The notes beneath the pieces were generated by a model that saw only the letters and a program-made list of their open reading frames with translations, did no database searches and had not been told where the DNA came from. A stretch of DNA of 64,000 bases from Glycine soja (Eukaryota > Streptophyta > Magnoliopsida > Fabales > Fabaceae). Made by a program: the position numbers and the translations under genes. This document shows positions 51,061 to 62,132 of this stretch, in pieces. Position 1 is the stretch's first letter, and every line of letters begins with the position of its first letter. The stretch covers positions 49,513,928 to 49,577,927 of the forward strand of contig NC_041019.1 of NCBI RefSeq assembly GCF_004193775.1. Reading direction: 5' to 3'.

Positions 51061-52537
51061 TATCATTTGATTTACTATTTTTATTAAATAGGCATAAAGA
51101 AAACTAATAAAATAAGAGATAATATAATATAATTATTCCAAAATAGTAATTGTTCTCAGTTATTTATTGATATTGCTCTAGTGTTCTTGTTCTCTAGACA
51201 ACAACAACAATGATAATAATAATTATGATATACAATTTTAATTATACTAGATGAGAGTGTTCAATATAATGCCATTAAGTTAATCAATTGAAATCTTCAA
51301 TAATATCACCAAATTAAAATTAATATTTTTAAATCATTAAAAATATTATCTTAAAATAATTAACAACTATATCTATTTAATAAAAATTACAACATTTCAA
51401 CAAATTTAAAATAAATTTTAATTTTGATAATAAATACAATTAAAAATTACTACATATTAACATTATATCAACAATGAATAAAATAAACAATAAATTCTTA
51501 TAATTATATATTGTTATATATTCATATTTATTATTTTTATATTCTTTTTGAATTTATATTTTTCATATAAGAAAAATAGACTTGAAAAGAAAAAATAAAT
51601 GCTTAATCATTTTTTCTCTTATTTCATATTAATTATGTTAGTGAGAAATTATATAAGTGTGAAATTACTTGCACCATTATTGAAAAAAATTCATAACGAT
51701 TGTTACGATTATGTTGTATAAAATTAGACTTATATCTTTAATAATTTTAGAGTTAAGTTAATAATTTAATATTATTATTTTTTTCTCTTATTTAAATGTT
51801 AAAAAATATGAAATATATAGTTTATAAGAAAATATTTGATAAATTACTTTAATAATCTATAATGTTTGATATATTTTATTTTATAATGATAATCCCGTGA
51901 CAAAATTGAGAATTAATATGCTTAATTTAAAAAAAATCCTACAATACTTCAAAATTTCATTTACAATTTACAAATAAGATTGTTATCAGTTTATAATTTA
52001 TTTTATAAACATCTTATGACACACAAGTGCAATAAATTTTAATTTAAATAAGTATAAATTTATATTTACTATTTTTCTTTTGAATTTATACATTTCATAT
52101 ATGTATTACATCACTATTATTACTTACTTAGAGTCTTGGAGAAAGAATAAATCATGACAAATTTTATCTGACTTAATATTTTTAAAGATAATTTATGTTC
52201 AATTAAAAGTACTGTTAATTTTTTTTGTTCAATTTAATGATATTGAGTATTTAAAAATGATAAATCTATTTATTTACATTTTTTTAAAATAATACTAGAT
52301 ACAACTAACATTAAGTACAAACTCATGTATCACCCGGTATAATAGTTAGTGTGAATATACATTAATCTGAAATGGTCAAACTAATTGACCTAAAAAAAAT
52401 AAAAATGGATGACTTTGAATAAACGAGTGTTTTAATTCAATTTCTCTTCTTGATTTCTAATTTTGGCGGATTTGTCATTGGACATGTTGCTGACGGGGAA
52501 GATTAGCATGGTTAAGAAGCAAGAGAGCGATGAGATT
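51061..52537. other. AT-rich intergenic sequence
   Basis: Extremely AT-rich with no supported feature. Confidence 0.5.
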
Positions 52538-52545
52538 GGACAAAG

Positions 52546-52915
52546 CAGGGACGGATTAAGGACTTAAGAGGCCTAAAGTAAATTTAAGATTGAGACCTTT
52601 TATTTACTCATAAAATAGTTTATTAAAATTATCATTATTTTATTTAAAATTAATTTTTTGAGCTTTTTGTGATGCAAAATTATTAATTAAATTATCGTAA
52701 TTAATTTCATTTAACATTTCAACTCACGTTATTACTCATTAATTGTTACGTACGGTACCAATAAAAAAATAACAGTAACTTATAATATTTTAATTAAAAT
52801 TTATTTTTAAATATAATTTTACAATAATTTTTTTTTAGGTATATTAGTACTTAAAAAAAATTGAGGCCTTTTTTTTAGGGTCTAAAACCCTTGCTTGGGC
52901 CTTAAGCCGGCCCTA
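52546..52915. mobile_element. hAT-like MITE
   Basis: The left end reads CAGGGACGGATTAAGG and the right end, on the other strand, TAGGGCCGGCTTAAGG, a typical hAT terminal inverted repeat. The flanking 8-mers GGACAAAG (52538-52545) and GAACAAGG (52916-52923) agree at 6 of 8 positions, fitting an aged 8-bp duplication. It is 370 bp, AT-rich inside, and has no transposase. Confidence 0.7.
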
Positions 52916-52923
52916 GAACAAGG

Positions 52924-54838
52924 AAAAAAATGAAGAAAATGATGAATGAAAAACAAGATATTGTACGATATGGATAAGATATTATACACATACGCGCAAA
53001 TAAAATAAGACATTGTAGACGATTAAGATACACATGTCCAAAATAATCCTAATTTCTAACAAATTAAAGGAGAGATACTAGTTTACTACACTTCCCCTCC
53101 AAAGTTGTTTTAAGTAGAATTTGATGTTTAAAATCCAAGATGTGTTTTAAGTCGTGCTCGCATTGCTCTTTGTTTGAGATATCTGTTTGGCATTTGAAGA
53201 CTCCACGTTGCTCTCAAAACACGAAGCCTAAGTAAGGTGTGAAGCTCTGCCTGATTTCCATGGTCGTGTGCGCATTGTTATTCCAATTCACGAATGCGAT
53301 GCTCGATGGGATGAAGCTTGCTTTTCCATTCGGCAATGAACTTGTGAATGTGGAGTTCAAGGATGCGCTGCAGGAGACGTTGCTGGCAGAACTCAACGCG
53401 ATCAAGAAAAAATCGGAGAGTGAGAATTGAGAAATTAATTGGCCTAGGTTATGACCCAAATGAGGGTAATTTCATTTGGAATTTAACAAATGGGGTGACT
53501 TTTGAATTAATTTCAAAGTGGGGGTAAGTCTTAAGAATCCCCACGACTTTGGAGTAAGTAGAAATTTTATTATATTTTTAAATTTTTTTTTGTATAGTCT
53601 CACAACTTCAAAGTTATGCAACATTTTTTTTATTTATTTATAACTAAATTTTCAACAACTCTAAAGTCATTTTTAATTATGTGACTTCTCTATTTTTAAT
53701 TTTTTTAATGTTTTTATATTTTTGTTACTCATATTAACAAATAATATTAACACATTCATCAAATAATATTAAAGTCATTTTTAATGTTTGTTACATTTAT
53801 CAATTAAGTAAACTAATAATTTGTGTGATTTGATAGTATTATTAATTAATTTTATTTAATAAAATTACTTTAATATTAACAACATAAAATAATTTAATAA
53901 TAAAAATATTGTTCAAATGAAAACAACATAATATATTAATATAAATTAATATAAATTGAGCAATACAAATTAAACAAACATAACATTGAAAATTAGACAT
54001 CAATTTATTTGTTTGGATAATTATTATGTCATTTAGTTTTACATAATAAGTATTTTTAGGCCTATTTGAAATTGTTTTGTACCTCTACCTATTTGAAATT
54101 AGGAAATTCGTTTGTAAAAAAATATTAAAGTCATTTTTCTTAGCTCTCAAGAAAATGGAATGAAAATAATGATGATAAACTTTGTAAATCCAAACTCTCG
54201 TTATTAATATTTTTTTCTTAAACAAATCTATTTGTAATACTGTTTTATTTAAATTTAAGTAAATTTAAGTCTTTTATTTCCATCATTCTTTTCTAATTTG
54301 CACTCATCTTCTTCATTCTTTAACGACATGTGTGTCTTTATTTGTTTGTTATATTTCTTTAATTCTTATTCGATCCAAAAACCTTAAATCTGATCTCCGA
54401 AGTAAATTTAAAAATTTAATCAGTCATTAAAGAAACAAAAAGCATGGGAAGAGTATTAATTGTTCCTTTCATTGATGCCCAAGACAGCAGAGCTTGCCAA
54501 AACAGTTGTAAGAGGAGAAATTACTTAAAATTTAAAGTAATTGCAATTATCTTTTCAATCTTCATTTCCAAATCATAAAGCTGGTTATTTGCAAAAAAAT
54601 TCTTAATTCCTATGGCAAATAATGCTATGCAAATCATTTTATGTCCCTAATAGAAGATACCACTTATAAATAAAGTAATTTATTTTCTGCATACATGACA
54701 GCTCAATACATTTGCAGAGAGCCGCAGCAAGGCGCACATAATAAGTGAATGAACCCACAACCTGCAAAGTTCACACAAGTCAAGGGCACATGAAAATGTT
54801 TCATGTTGGCATCTTAAGCCAACGCCATTTCAAGCTGG
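52924..54838. other. Intergenic sequence with one coding-like fragment
   Basis: It is AT-rich except for the GC-richer fragment at 53220-53430. The S6 kinase 3' UTR probably extends leftward from 54838 for one or two hundred bases. Confidence 0.45.
53220..53430 (+). other. Unrecognised coding-like fragment
   Basis: The base composition here is clearly higher in GC than the surrounding 10 kb. One frame, open for 63 codons up to a stop at 53430, ends with an acidic/basic helical stretch (DALQETLLAELNAIKKKSES). I do not recognise a family. It may be a captured or decayed exon. There is no ATG-led start with context and no splice partner, so I do not call it a gene. Confidence 0.25.
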
Positions 54839-57556
54839 CTAGTAAGCAGGGTTATTCCTTTGAAGAAAAGAGGCTGCAGGCCTCACATAAGAGAAATCCT
54901 TAAAGGGGTTTCCACCATTTGGGCTGGCAGCTGGTGAGTCCACAACAGGCATATCAGTCCAGCGCTTCTCAAAGTTGGCAACACAGTGCACACCAGCTAC
55001 TTCTGGCCTAAAGCTTGGTTGGATTTCTCTTGCTTCCAACTTTCTCCAATTGATTGGTTTAAACCACTTGTGGCTTTTAATTTCCTCAACACCCCGAGGT
55101 CCACAACCTAAGCGCCTAGCTTGTTCCTTCTGTAGCAGCTGTAACAGGGATAATCGTCTTAGATTAACTTCTGTTAACTACTAAAGTAGCAATAGTAGAA
55201 AAGCTCAAAATAGAATGCAAATCAAGGAATTGACATCTCTTGTAAAGAAAAAAAATTATGAATTTTTCGACAGCATTTCAAGAAAAGATAAATTCATCTT
55301 TGGATATGATAAAAAAAAAAAAATCAATCCTTTTAAAGTCAATGAAGAAAAAGCTCATAACATGTGCATTAGTGATCATGCTCCAAAGAAACACTAATTA
55401 TTCTAAGACCCTTCAAGGTAGGGCAATTAAACATCTCATAGGCATGCCTCTATTGACAATAGTATTTTAAAACGGAAAAGTTATCTAGAGCTTATTATGT
55501 GCCAAATAATCATGAGATTTAGATGAACTGTTCCAGAACAATCAATGGAAATATCTTCTTTGTGGACTACTGATTACCCCTTTCAACAGTGAATGTGCTT
55601 CACTTGACAAAAATGCTGGCAGCTTAATCTTGTCTTTAACTATCTTCTGCTGAATTTTGTCACGGTTTCCACCACAGAAAGGCGGCTGCAAAGGAGGTGA
55701 AACAACATAAACAACTATTTTAGCAACTCCAAAAGGACCTAGCAGTTATTCAGTTCCCAAGCCATTACAACTTACAAGCATAACAAACTCTTAAATTACA
55801 ACTTCTAAGCTTGAAAGCAATTAGTTAAATTCAATAAATTGAATATTTATACAGTTAAACTTTAAAGATATGAGCATTGTATTAATGAATAAAAAAATGC
55901 ATTAGCATTTACAATCAACCAAGAAGGTACACTATTATCCTATAGCCAATTAAACATTTAAAAAACCTTGCGATCATAACTCTATCAGAAAAACCAGTCT
56001 TACAAATTAACAAGGAACAAAGAAGCAAACCTTTCCAGTAAGCATCTCAAACAGTAGAACACCTACACTCCACCAATCAGCAGCCTTATCATGGCCTTTG
56101 CCAAGAATAATTTCAGGTGCCATGTACTCTAATGTACCACACATCGAATTTGATCTTGTACTCTCTTCAAATTGTTTAGCTAAGCCAAAATCAGTCAACA
56201 TAACCTAGTAGATCAACAAAGAAATAACTGTTCAGTTACTACAGGTTTCTCAGTCACAATGAAAAACATGAGGGAGGGAGGACAGAGTACATGGCCATCA
56301 GCATCCAGTAGGATATTTTCAGGCTTTAGATCCCTATGCATTATTCCATTTGCATGGAGATGGGAAACTGCAGAAACAATCTCAGCTGTATATATGCGTG
56401 CTAGATCCTCTCTGAACATTCAACAAAAGAGAACCAGAGATTAATCCTGCAGATTAAAAACAAAAACAGAAGAAACAAAAAACCTTAAAGTTAAACTCAC
56501 CTGAAAAGGCCTTGGTGATAAAGCTGGAAAAAGAGATGGCCCCCATTTACAAAATCCAGCACAAGATACAGTCTGTATTTTGTCTGAAAGAGCATAAAGA
56601 AGAAACACATCACTTTTAATTTCTATGAATGCGGACTATTTTGTTTTATATGCCAATTAACAAGAGAAAGCACTTTACTTACAAAGAAAACAATTCTGGA
56701 TATAGAAGTAATTAAAAAATATATCCATTACTTAAACTAACACTGTTCATTTGGATTTTGGGTAACATACAATTATAGATACTATAGCCGGAAGAAATGA
56801 AATGAAAATGGCATTGCATATGGAAAGCTACATCACAAAAGACAGATCACCGTACAAAGACAAGCAGTTAAAAACCGTTATTACACATTCGAAATTAAGT
56901 ACCTGAAAAGAGTATCTGAGTTGAACAACAAATGGGTGTTCTATCTTTGTCCAAATATCCCTCTCAGCTTTCATGTATTCAGCATGGTTCTTCTCCATAA
57001 TCTTGTCCTTCCGCATAACCTTCATAGCATATATTTCAGAAGTACCCTTTTTCCTCACCTGATAAACTTTTGCAAATGCACCCTGCCCAACAACCTTCAA
57101 AATCTCGAAATCGTCAATGCTAACTCTGTGGATCTTCATGAGATTCCCATCTTCATCTTTCAAAGATTCCTCAACAAAGGAAGATTCTTTGATGTCTTTA
57201 GTGGCCTCTCCATTGACATGCTCCACTAGTTCCAATGAATCCTCAGTCTCATGTATGGTGAGTTTGCCAAGCTTAAGTGATTGACTAACACAAGTTGAAG
57301 GGCCAACCAGAGAATGTGAGCGAGTGTAAATCACTGGTGGGTCATCATACACCAGCTCGTTCACTTCTTCTATAGGCTCACTGGTAGTGGAATCAATGTT
57401 ATTCAAATCTAACGTAACAGGACCAAAGACATCAGAGAAATCCAGCTCAATATGCTCTGTGTTCACAGTATCAACAAGCTTTGCAGGAAAGAGTAACTGA
57501 GTCTGAGACGGTTTGTAGCCAGCCACAGTAAAAGCAGAAAACTGAGAGGACACCAT
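54839..57556 (-). CDS. Ribosomal-protein S6 kinase (plant S6K, AGC family)
   Basis: The product is a TOR- and PDK1-dependent AGC kinase that phosphorylates ribosomal protein S6 and supports translation and growth. Coding exons on the minus strand: 57556-56903, 56583-56501, 56411-56291, 56204-56031, 55685-55578 and 55138-54839. All have GT-AG junctions and phases that agree, giving 479 aa, close to Arabidopsis S6K1/S6K2. The kinase domain starts at about residue 150: ATP loop GQGAFAKV (157-164), K179, E198, HRD 271-273, DFG 291-293. The activation loop [10 protein letters not shown] places the PDK1 target at S306. The C-terminal hydrophobic motif FKDFSY (459-464) has S463 as the predicted TOR site; plants and animals more often have Thr there. 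The N-terminal extension is acidic and includes LDFSDVFGP (39-46). The assignment is firm; S6K1 versus S6K2 cannot be separated because the plant pair is lineage-specific. Confidence 0.95.
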
Positions 57557-57620
57557 TTCTCACACCACTCAACAATAAGGGATCTAAATATGCTGCTGCT
57601 GACGACCAAACTAATAAAGA

Positions 57621-57827
57621 CTATAGGTTAACCACCCCGAAGTTTCCCAAAACCTCCACCCCCGATGGATTCCTGTCAATGGCCTGAATCAAGAGAAAGT
57701 TGATGTAGGCAAATGGAGTTCCCAAAAATTTTGGCAGCAAGCAGAGCAAAACCCAGCAGAAGAGGTCGTTGTTCTTGTTTCCCGCAACACAGGAAACGAA
57801 GTATGCTCCAGTGGTTGTTGAACTCAT
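57621..57827 (-). promoter_or_regulatory. Upstream ORF in the S6K leader
   Basis: On the minus strand an ATG at 57827 opens 68 codons ending at 57621, 64 bases before the S6K ATG and in a different frame. The peptide is hydrophobic and cysteine-containing with no recognised family. It lies in the probable second leader exon, so it would be met by scanning ribosomes first. Confidence 0.45.
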
Positions 57828-58209
57828 GAAGATCCAATTGACAAGCTGCTTGTCAGCTCACCCGGAAACAGAACAAAATTGAAAAAACCAAGTCACAACC
57901 ACAAAAAGCTTTGTTACCATAAGCTAACCTAATCACAATATATAGCAGAAACAGCACTTCCATAAATTACACATCACAATTCGCAACACCTAAATAAGAA
58001 ATTCAAATTCCAAATTCATTTCAATTTCCAATTTACAATATTTATAACATCAGAAATGAAAAATAAAGTAAATATCGATTCTTGCATCATCCAAGAAAGC
58101 TATTTAGAATTAAATAACTGAAATCGATATAAACGGGAGCAGATAGCGAGATCTAACTGAAAATTCCGAAACACTGAATCACGGAGCGGTCACAAAGCGC
58201 GAAATTAGG

Positions 58210-58217
58210 TTAGGGTT
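58210..58217 (-). promoter_or_regulatory. Telo-box-like motif in the S6K leader intron
   Basis: AACCCTAA on the minus strand lies within the proposed leader intron. In plants this motif often accompanies TGGGCY elements in ribosomal and growth genes. Confidence 0.35.
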
Positions 58218-58350
58218 ATAAACTTATCATCAAACAAAAGAGTAACAGAACAAACAATTAACAAACAGAATTGAAATTGAAGGAGATCTAAGCGATGAAA
58301 TCAAAATTAAAAACAAAAAGAAAATGTTATGAGAGAGAGAGGGTTAGTAC

Positions 58351-58440
58351 CAGGGAAGGGAATTGGGAAGGGGCAGTGAAAGGAATGCGTTGTTTTGAGG
58401 AATATTTGACTCCGCCGTGAGGGACTCGTGTCGCCACTTA
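58351..58440 (-). other. Probable non-coding first exon of S6K
   Basis: On the minus strand CCCTTCCCTG is followed by GTACTAACCC, a good donor at 58350. The matching acceptor is likely between 57845 and 57858, after a pyrimidine-rich stretch. The upstream boundary of the exon is a guess. Confidence 0.4.
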
Positions 58441-58549
58441 TAGCATCGTTGAACAATTTATGGTTGTCTTTCTGTTGTTCTTGGACACGTGGCGTTATGT
58501 GAGTGGGTTGTGACAGAGTGGATTTTGGAGAAGGTGGGTGCGTGGACCG

Positions 58550-58629
58550 TGGGCTCGCCTCGCTCGTAGGGGATGCGAATATACTCTTCCTTGAGCTACT
58601 ATTGGGCTCTGGAGATGGCGCTAGGCCCA
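58550..58629 (-). promoter_or_regulatory. TGGGCY (site II) cluster upstream of S6K
   Basis: TGGGCT occurs at 58550-58555 and 58603-58608, and TGGGCC on the minus strand at 58624-58629. All are about 110-190 bases upstream of the likely transcription start. Such clusters drive growth-linked plant genes, including ribosomal proteins. Confidence 0.45.
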
Positions 58630-58639
58630 CTTGTTTTTT

Positions 58640-61429
58640 TGTTTCGCTTTTTTAGGGAATTTAAATGATTTGCAACAATTCTGAAGAAAAACAAAATTCA
58701 GCAACGAAAACAGATAGATTGAATGCTGAAACATGTGAGTGCTGTTGACTTGTTATTGTTGTGATAAAAGTCGTAATAACATTAGGCTTAGCAAATAAGT
58801 AAATGTTAATCAGTATCCTAATAATAAAAGTTGATAACTTATAATTGTTGTACCGTATGTGAACTAAGTGATAAATAAATGAAATTATAATTAATATATG
58901 GTGAGAAGCTAAAATATATTTGAAAAATGATTGTAAATATAAAGTATGCTGCATTATTAGAATTATCCTTTAATGATTTAAAATACAAAAATGAAATTTT
59001 ATCCTAATAACCCCAAATAGAGCACCTAGGAAGAAAATTCTCACACATCAACAATATAAAACCAACATTTCCTGCTTCATTTGGTTGAGAAATGGTAGAA
59101 ATAGGACGGGGGGAGAGAGAGAGAGAGTAAAAAAAGAAAAAAAAATGAATGTATTTAATAGTGGAGGAACGAAGGAGGAGAGAAATAAAAATATTTGGAT
59201 CTCTAACTTTATGTTTCTTTGAGAGTTATAATGTTAACATGATGATCAAAGGAAAAAGCATGAATTTAAGAAATTTTGAGTTTGAATTTTTTCTCCTCAT
59301 AAAAACTAACAAATTACATTTATTAGGTGAAAAAATATTTGTATATTTCTCTCCAAAACAGTAAACAGGAAAATGCAGCAGAAAAACTATTCAATGACGA
59401 GAGAAACATAATCAAGATTGTCTACAAGCTATTAACCGAAATGATATTTATATGTGAAGATAATTGATTATGGTACAATAAAAAAAAAGAGATTTTTTAT
59501 TAAATAAATAATTTAATTTTTTTATTTCTCTTCTACTTATTTCTTTTTTATTTTCTCTAAAATTAAACACTTTAATTTTCATAACTATTTTTATTCACTT
59601 TATTTCTCTGTTCTGTGTTTCTATATCTATCTTATTTCTCTTATTTTCTTACAAAGACACTAACAATTGAAATTTACCACCATGTTGTCACACTTCATTC
59701 CCACCTTGATAAAAATGAAACAGAAATTTAGCACAGCTGGCTCTTCTGCTGTGGGTCCTCTCAAGTGAGGAACTTGAGAAATTGTGAGAAATGAGTGGAA
59801 ATTTGGGTTGAGTGCATGCTAAAAAGATAATGAAATTAAAGAGAGTCACGGTGGCATCCTTTCCCTTCTACACCAAGCAACACCTGGAATTTACATTCCC
59901 TGGTTCCTCAAAATGGATCAAATCCAATCCCTGGATTTCAAGCAAAAGATGGAGAATGATAAGACATGGGCTCTTGGGCACAACCAAACCAATTTGAAGT
60001 AGAGAAGGAAAAAAAAAAAAAAGAACAAAGCATTATTAGTATGGGCTAGACAAAAGAAGAAAAGAATAGCTTCGTTATTTATTCCCACCTTCTCTATTTT
60101 GTTACGTTCACGTCTTATCTTTGTTGTCTTTTTTGGTTTTTTACAAAAATGTCCCTATCGAAAACATGTGTCTGTTGAGATAAATAAACAACGAAAACGT
60201 ATTTTCGTTAACACAAATACAAATACGCCATAGAAATAAATGTATATAAGATGTTTGAATAAAACCAAAAGGAATTTTATAGATACACACATTGTTATTA
60301 GTTTGAATATTGTACATGGTTGTCTGCAGAAACAATTAGTAAACTATTAAATAGTGATTACACACACTTGGCTCATACCAAATCAATTAAATTGGTTTAA
60401 GTTTGACCTAAACCAAACTAGTAATCTAACATTCATTGGTTCAAGTATCATCTGTATGTTTTACAACCTGACACGTGACTTAGTTGCATACTTTTATTTC
60501 TAGTATTGCTTGTCTTTCATCATTGCTTTTTTTTTCTTTTTCTTTTTTACTCACTATAAACTCTGATCGTAGATTCAAATATTTTAAAATCTTGGTTTTG
60601 AATTAGATTTTGATTGTTGGAAAACAAATTAAAATTTAAAGGAATTTCATGTTTTTAAAATAATTTTTAAAATTTTATTATGATTGTGGACTTGAAGGAC
60701 CCAAATCCAACGGGTATGATTTGGTTCAAAGGTTACTTCAATAAATTTATGGGTTTAATGAAAAAATTGTCGAAGTCAAATCAAACTAAAACAAATAACT
60801 TTGATTAGTTCGATTTCTACTCTCTCCTAAAATCAAACCAAATTGACCTCCTTTAAGATACCTGCAAACCAATGATAATTGTTGTTATAAAAAAAAAACA
60901 TTTTAATTTGCAACATGAAAATCATTTCTAGAATCACAATCAACCATAAAGTGAATACATTTCTAAACAGAAAATCACATGAAACCAAATCAACTTTTAA
61001 CATTAATACCCAAAAGGCAACATGTAAATAATAATTAATTCTAAACAGATATCATATCGGTACATTTCAAAGTCTTAACTCTGTGTGTCAAGAGAACAAA
61101 AAAACCTAATCTTTAGCGCTCACCACCAACCAAATACTGAAAATCTCCCTCCCTAATTTTTTTGCACAAATGTTGCAACATTAGCATATCATTTTTTTTA
61201 TCTATAAAAATAAAGGATAAGTATAAAAAAATTTACAATAATTCACGCACTCTATTCAATTAATTAAGTTAAACTACCTTAATGTATGTTATACAAACAT
61301 GTAACAATGATACAAAAATCTAATTATTTGGGGCCTTTTTAATCATACCTGACTAAAGTATTTTTGAAGAAGAACGATGAATTACTACACAAGAGAGAGA
61401 AGACAATTAATGTGCCAATTTTATAATTG
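58640..61429. other. Intergenic sequence between S6K and the PRC-barrel gene
   Basis: AT-rich with a short GA run near 59108-59127. No supported gene is seen; the open frame at 59812-59997 has no family signal. Confidence 0.5.
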
Positions 61430-61702
61430 GGAGACATTTGGTTCAAGAAATTGAAAAAGATTCCTAAAATGTGAATTTGAGAACATCATGTTGACATGTT
61501 CTGGTACAAGATTTTATAAAATCTAAGAATAGTTGAATCATAGGAATATAAAATGATCATATTTGTGTTGCTTTTTTTTCTATGTTGAAAATTGGATATT
61601 TTATATTTTTATGAGAATGAAAGCTATTTTTTATAATAACTATTTCTCTCCACTTTATTGTTCCCAAAAATACAATTTTATCACTTGAAACAAACATTGC
61701 CT
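61430..61702. mobile_element. Possible MITE with short inverted ends
   Basis: The left end has GAGACATTTGGTTCAAG and the right end, on the other strand, GGCAATGTTTGTTTCAAG. The match covers about 18 bases with a few differences. A target duplication could not be fixed. Confidence 0.4.
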
Positions 61703-62132
61703 TAACATTTTTCAAAAAAATCTTTAATAATAGGGACTAAGATAACAAAAGAAGGTGAAACTTCATAGACAAAATTGATGATTGACTTGATTGTTTGTAT
61801 GAAAGGTCAAATGTAAGAAAAAAAAATACTAAGTTAGCATCTAATAAAAAAAGGTATTTCATAAATTGATAGAAAATTTTAATAATGATATATATAATAA
61901 ATAATCGCACAAAGCACAATCCTTTTTATCTACGAGAATAATTTTCCACGTCCATTACCATTACTCAGCAGTTTTCTACTTTTCTTCTACACCCACTCCA
62001 TACATTACTCAACTCATATCCGTTCTGCTTCAACACCGCACATCATTTTCTAATGCTGTAAAATTTGTACCATGCAGCAAGGGGCTCTGTTTCTGCTTTT
62101 GTGCGTGGTCTCTCTGTTCCCCCTCACTCACT
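61703..62132. promoter_or_regulatory. 5' flank of the PRC-barrel gene
   Basis: A TATATATAATAAAT string at about 61889-61902 is the best TATA candidate. A pyrimidine-rich leader (CTCTCTGTTCCCCCTCACTC) runs up to the ATG at 62133. The transcription start is inferred. Confidence 0.3.

Noticed and set aside
58307..58630. 107-codon minus-strand frame upstream of S6K
   Set aside because: It covers the probable promoter and first leader exon, is Ser/Pro/Thr-rich, and has no family match; the region is better explained as promoter.
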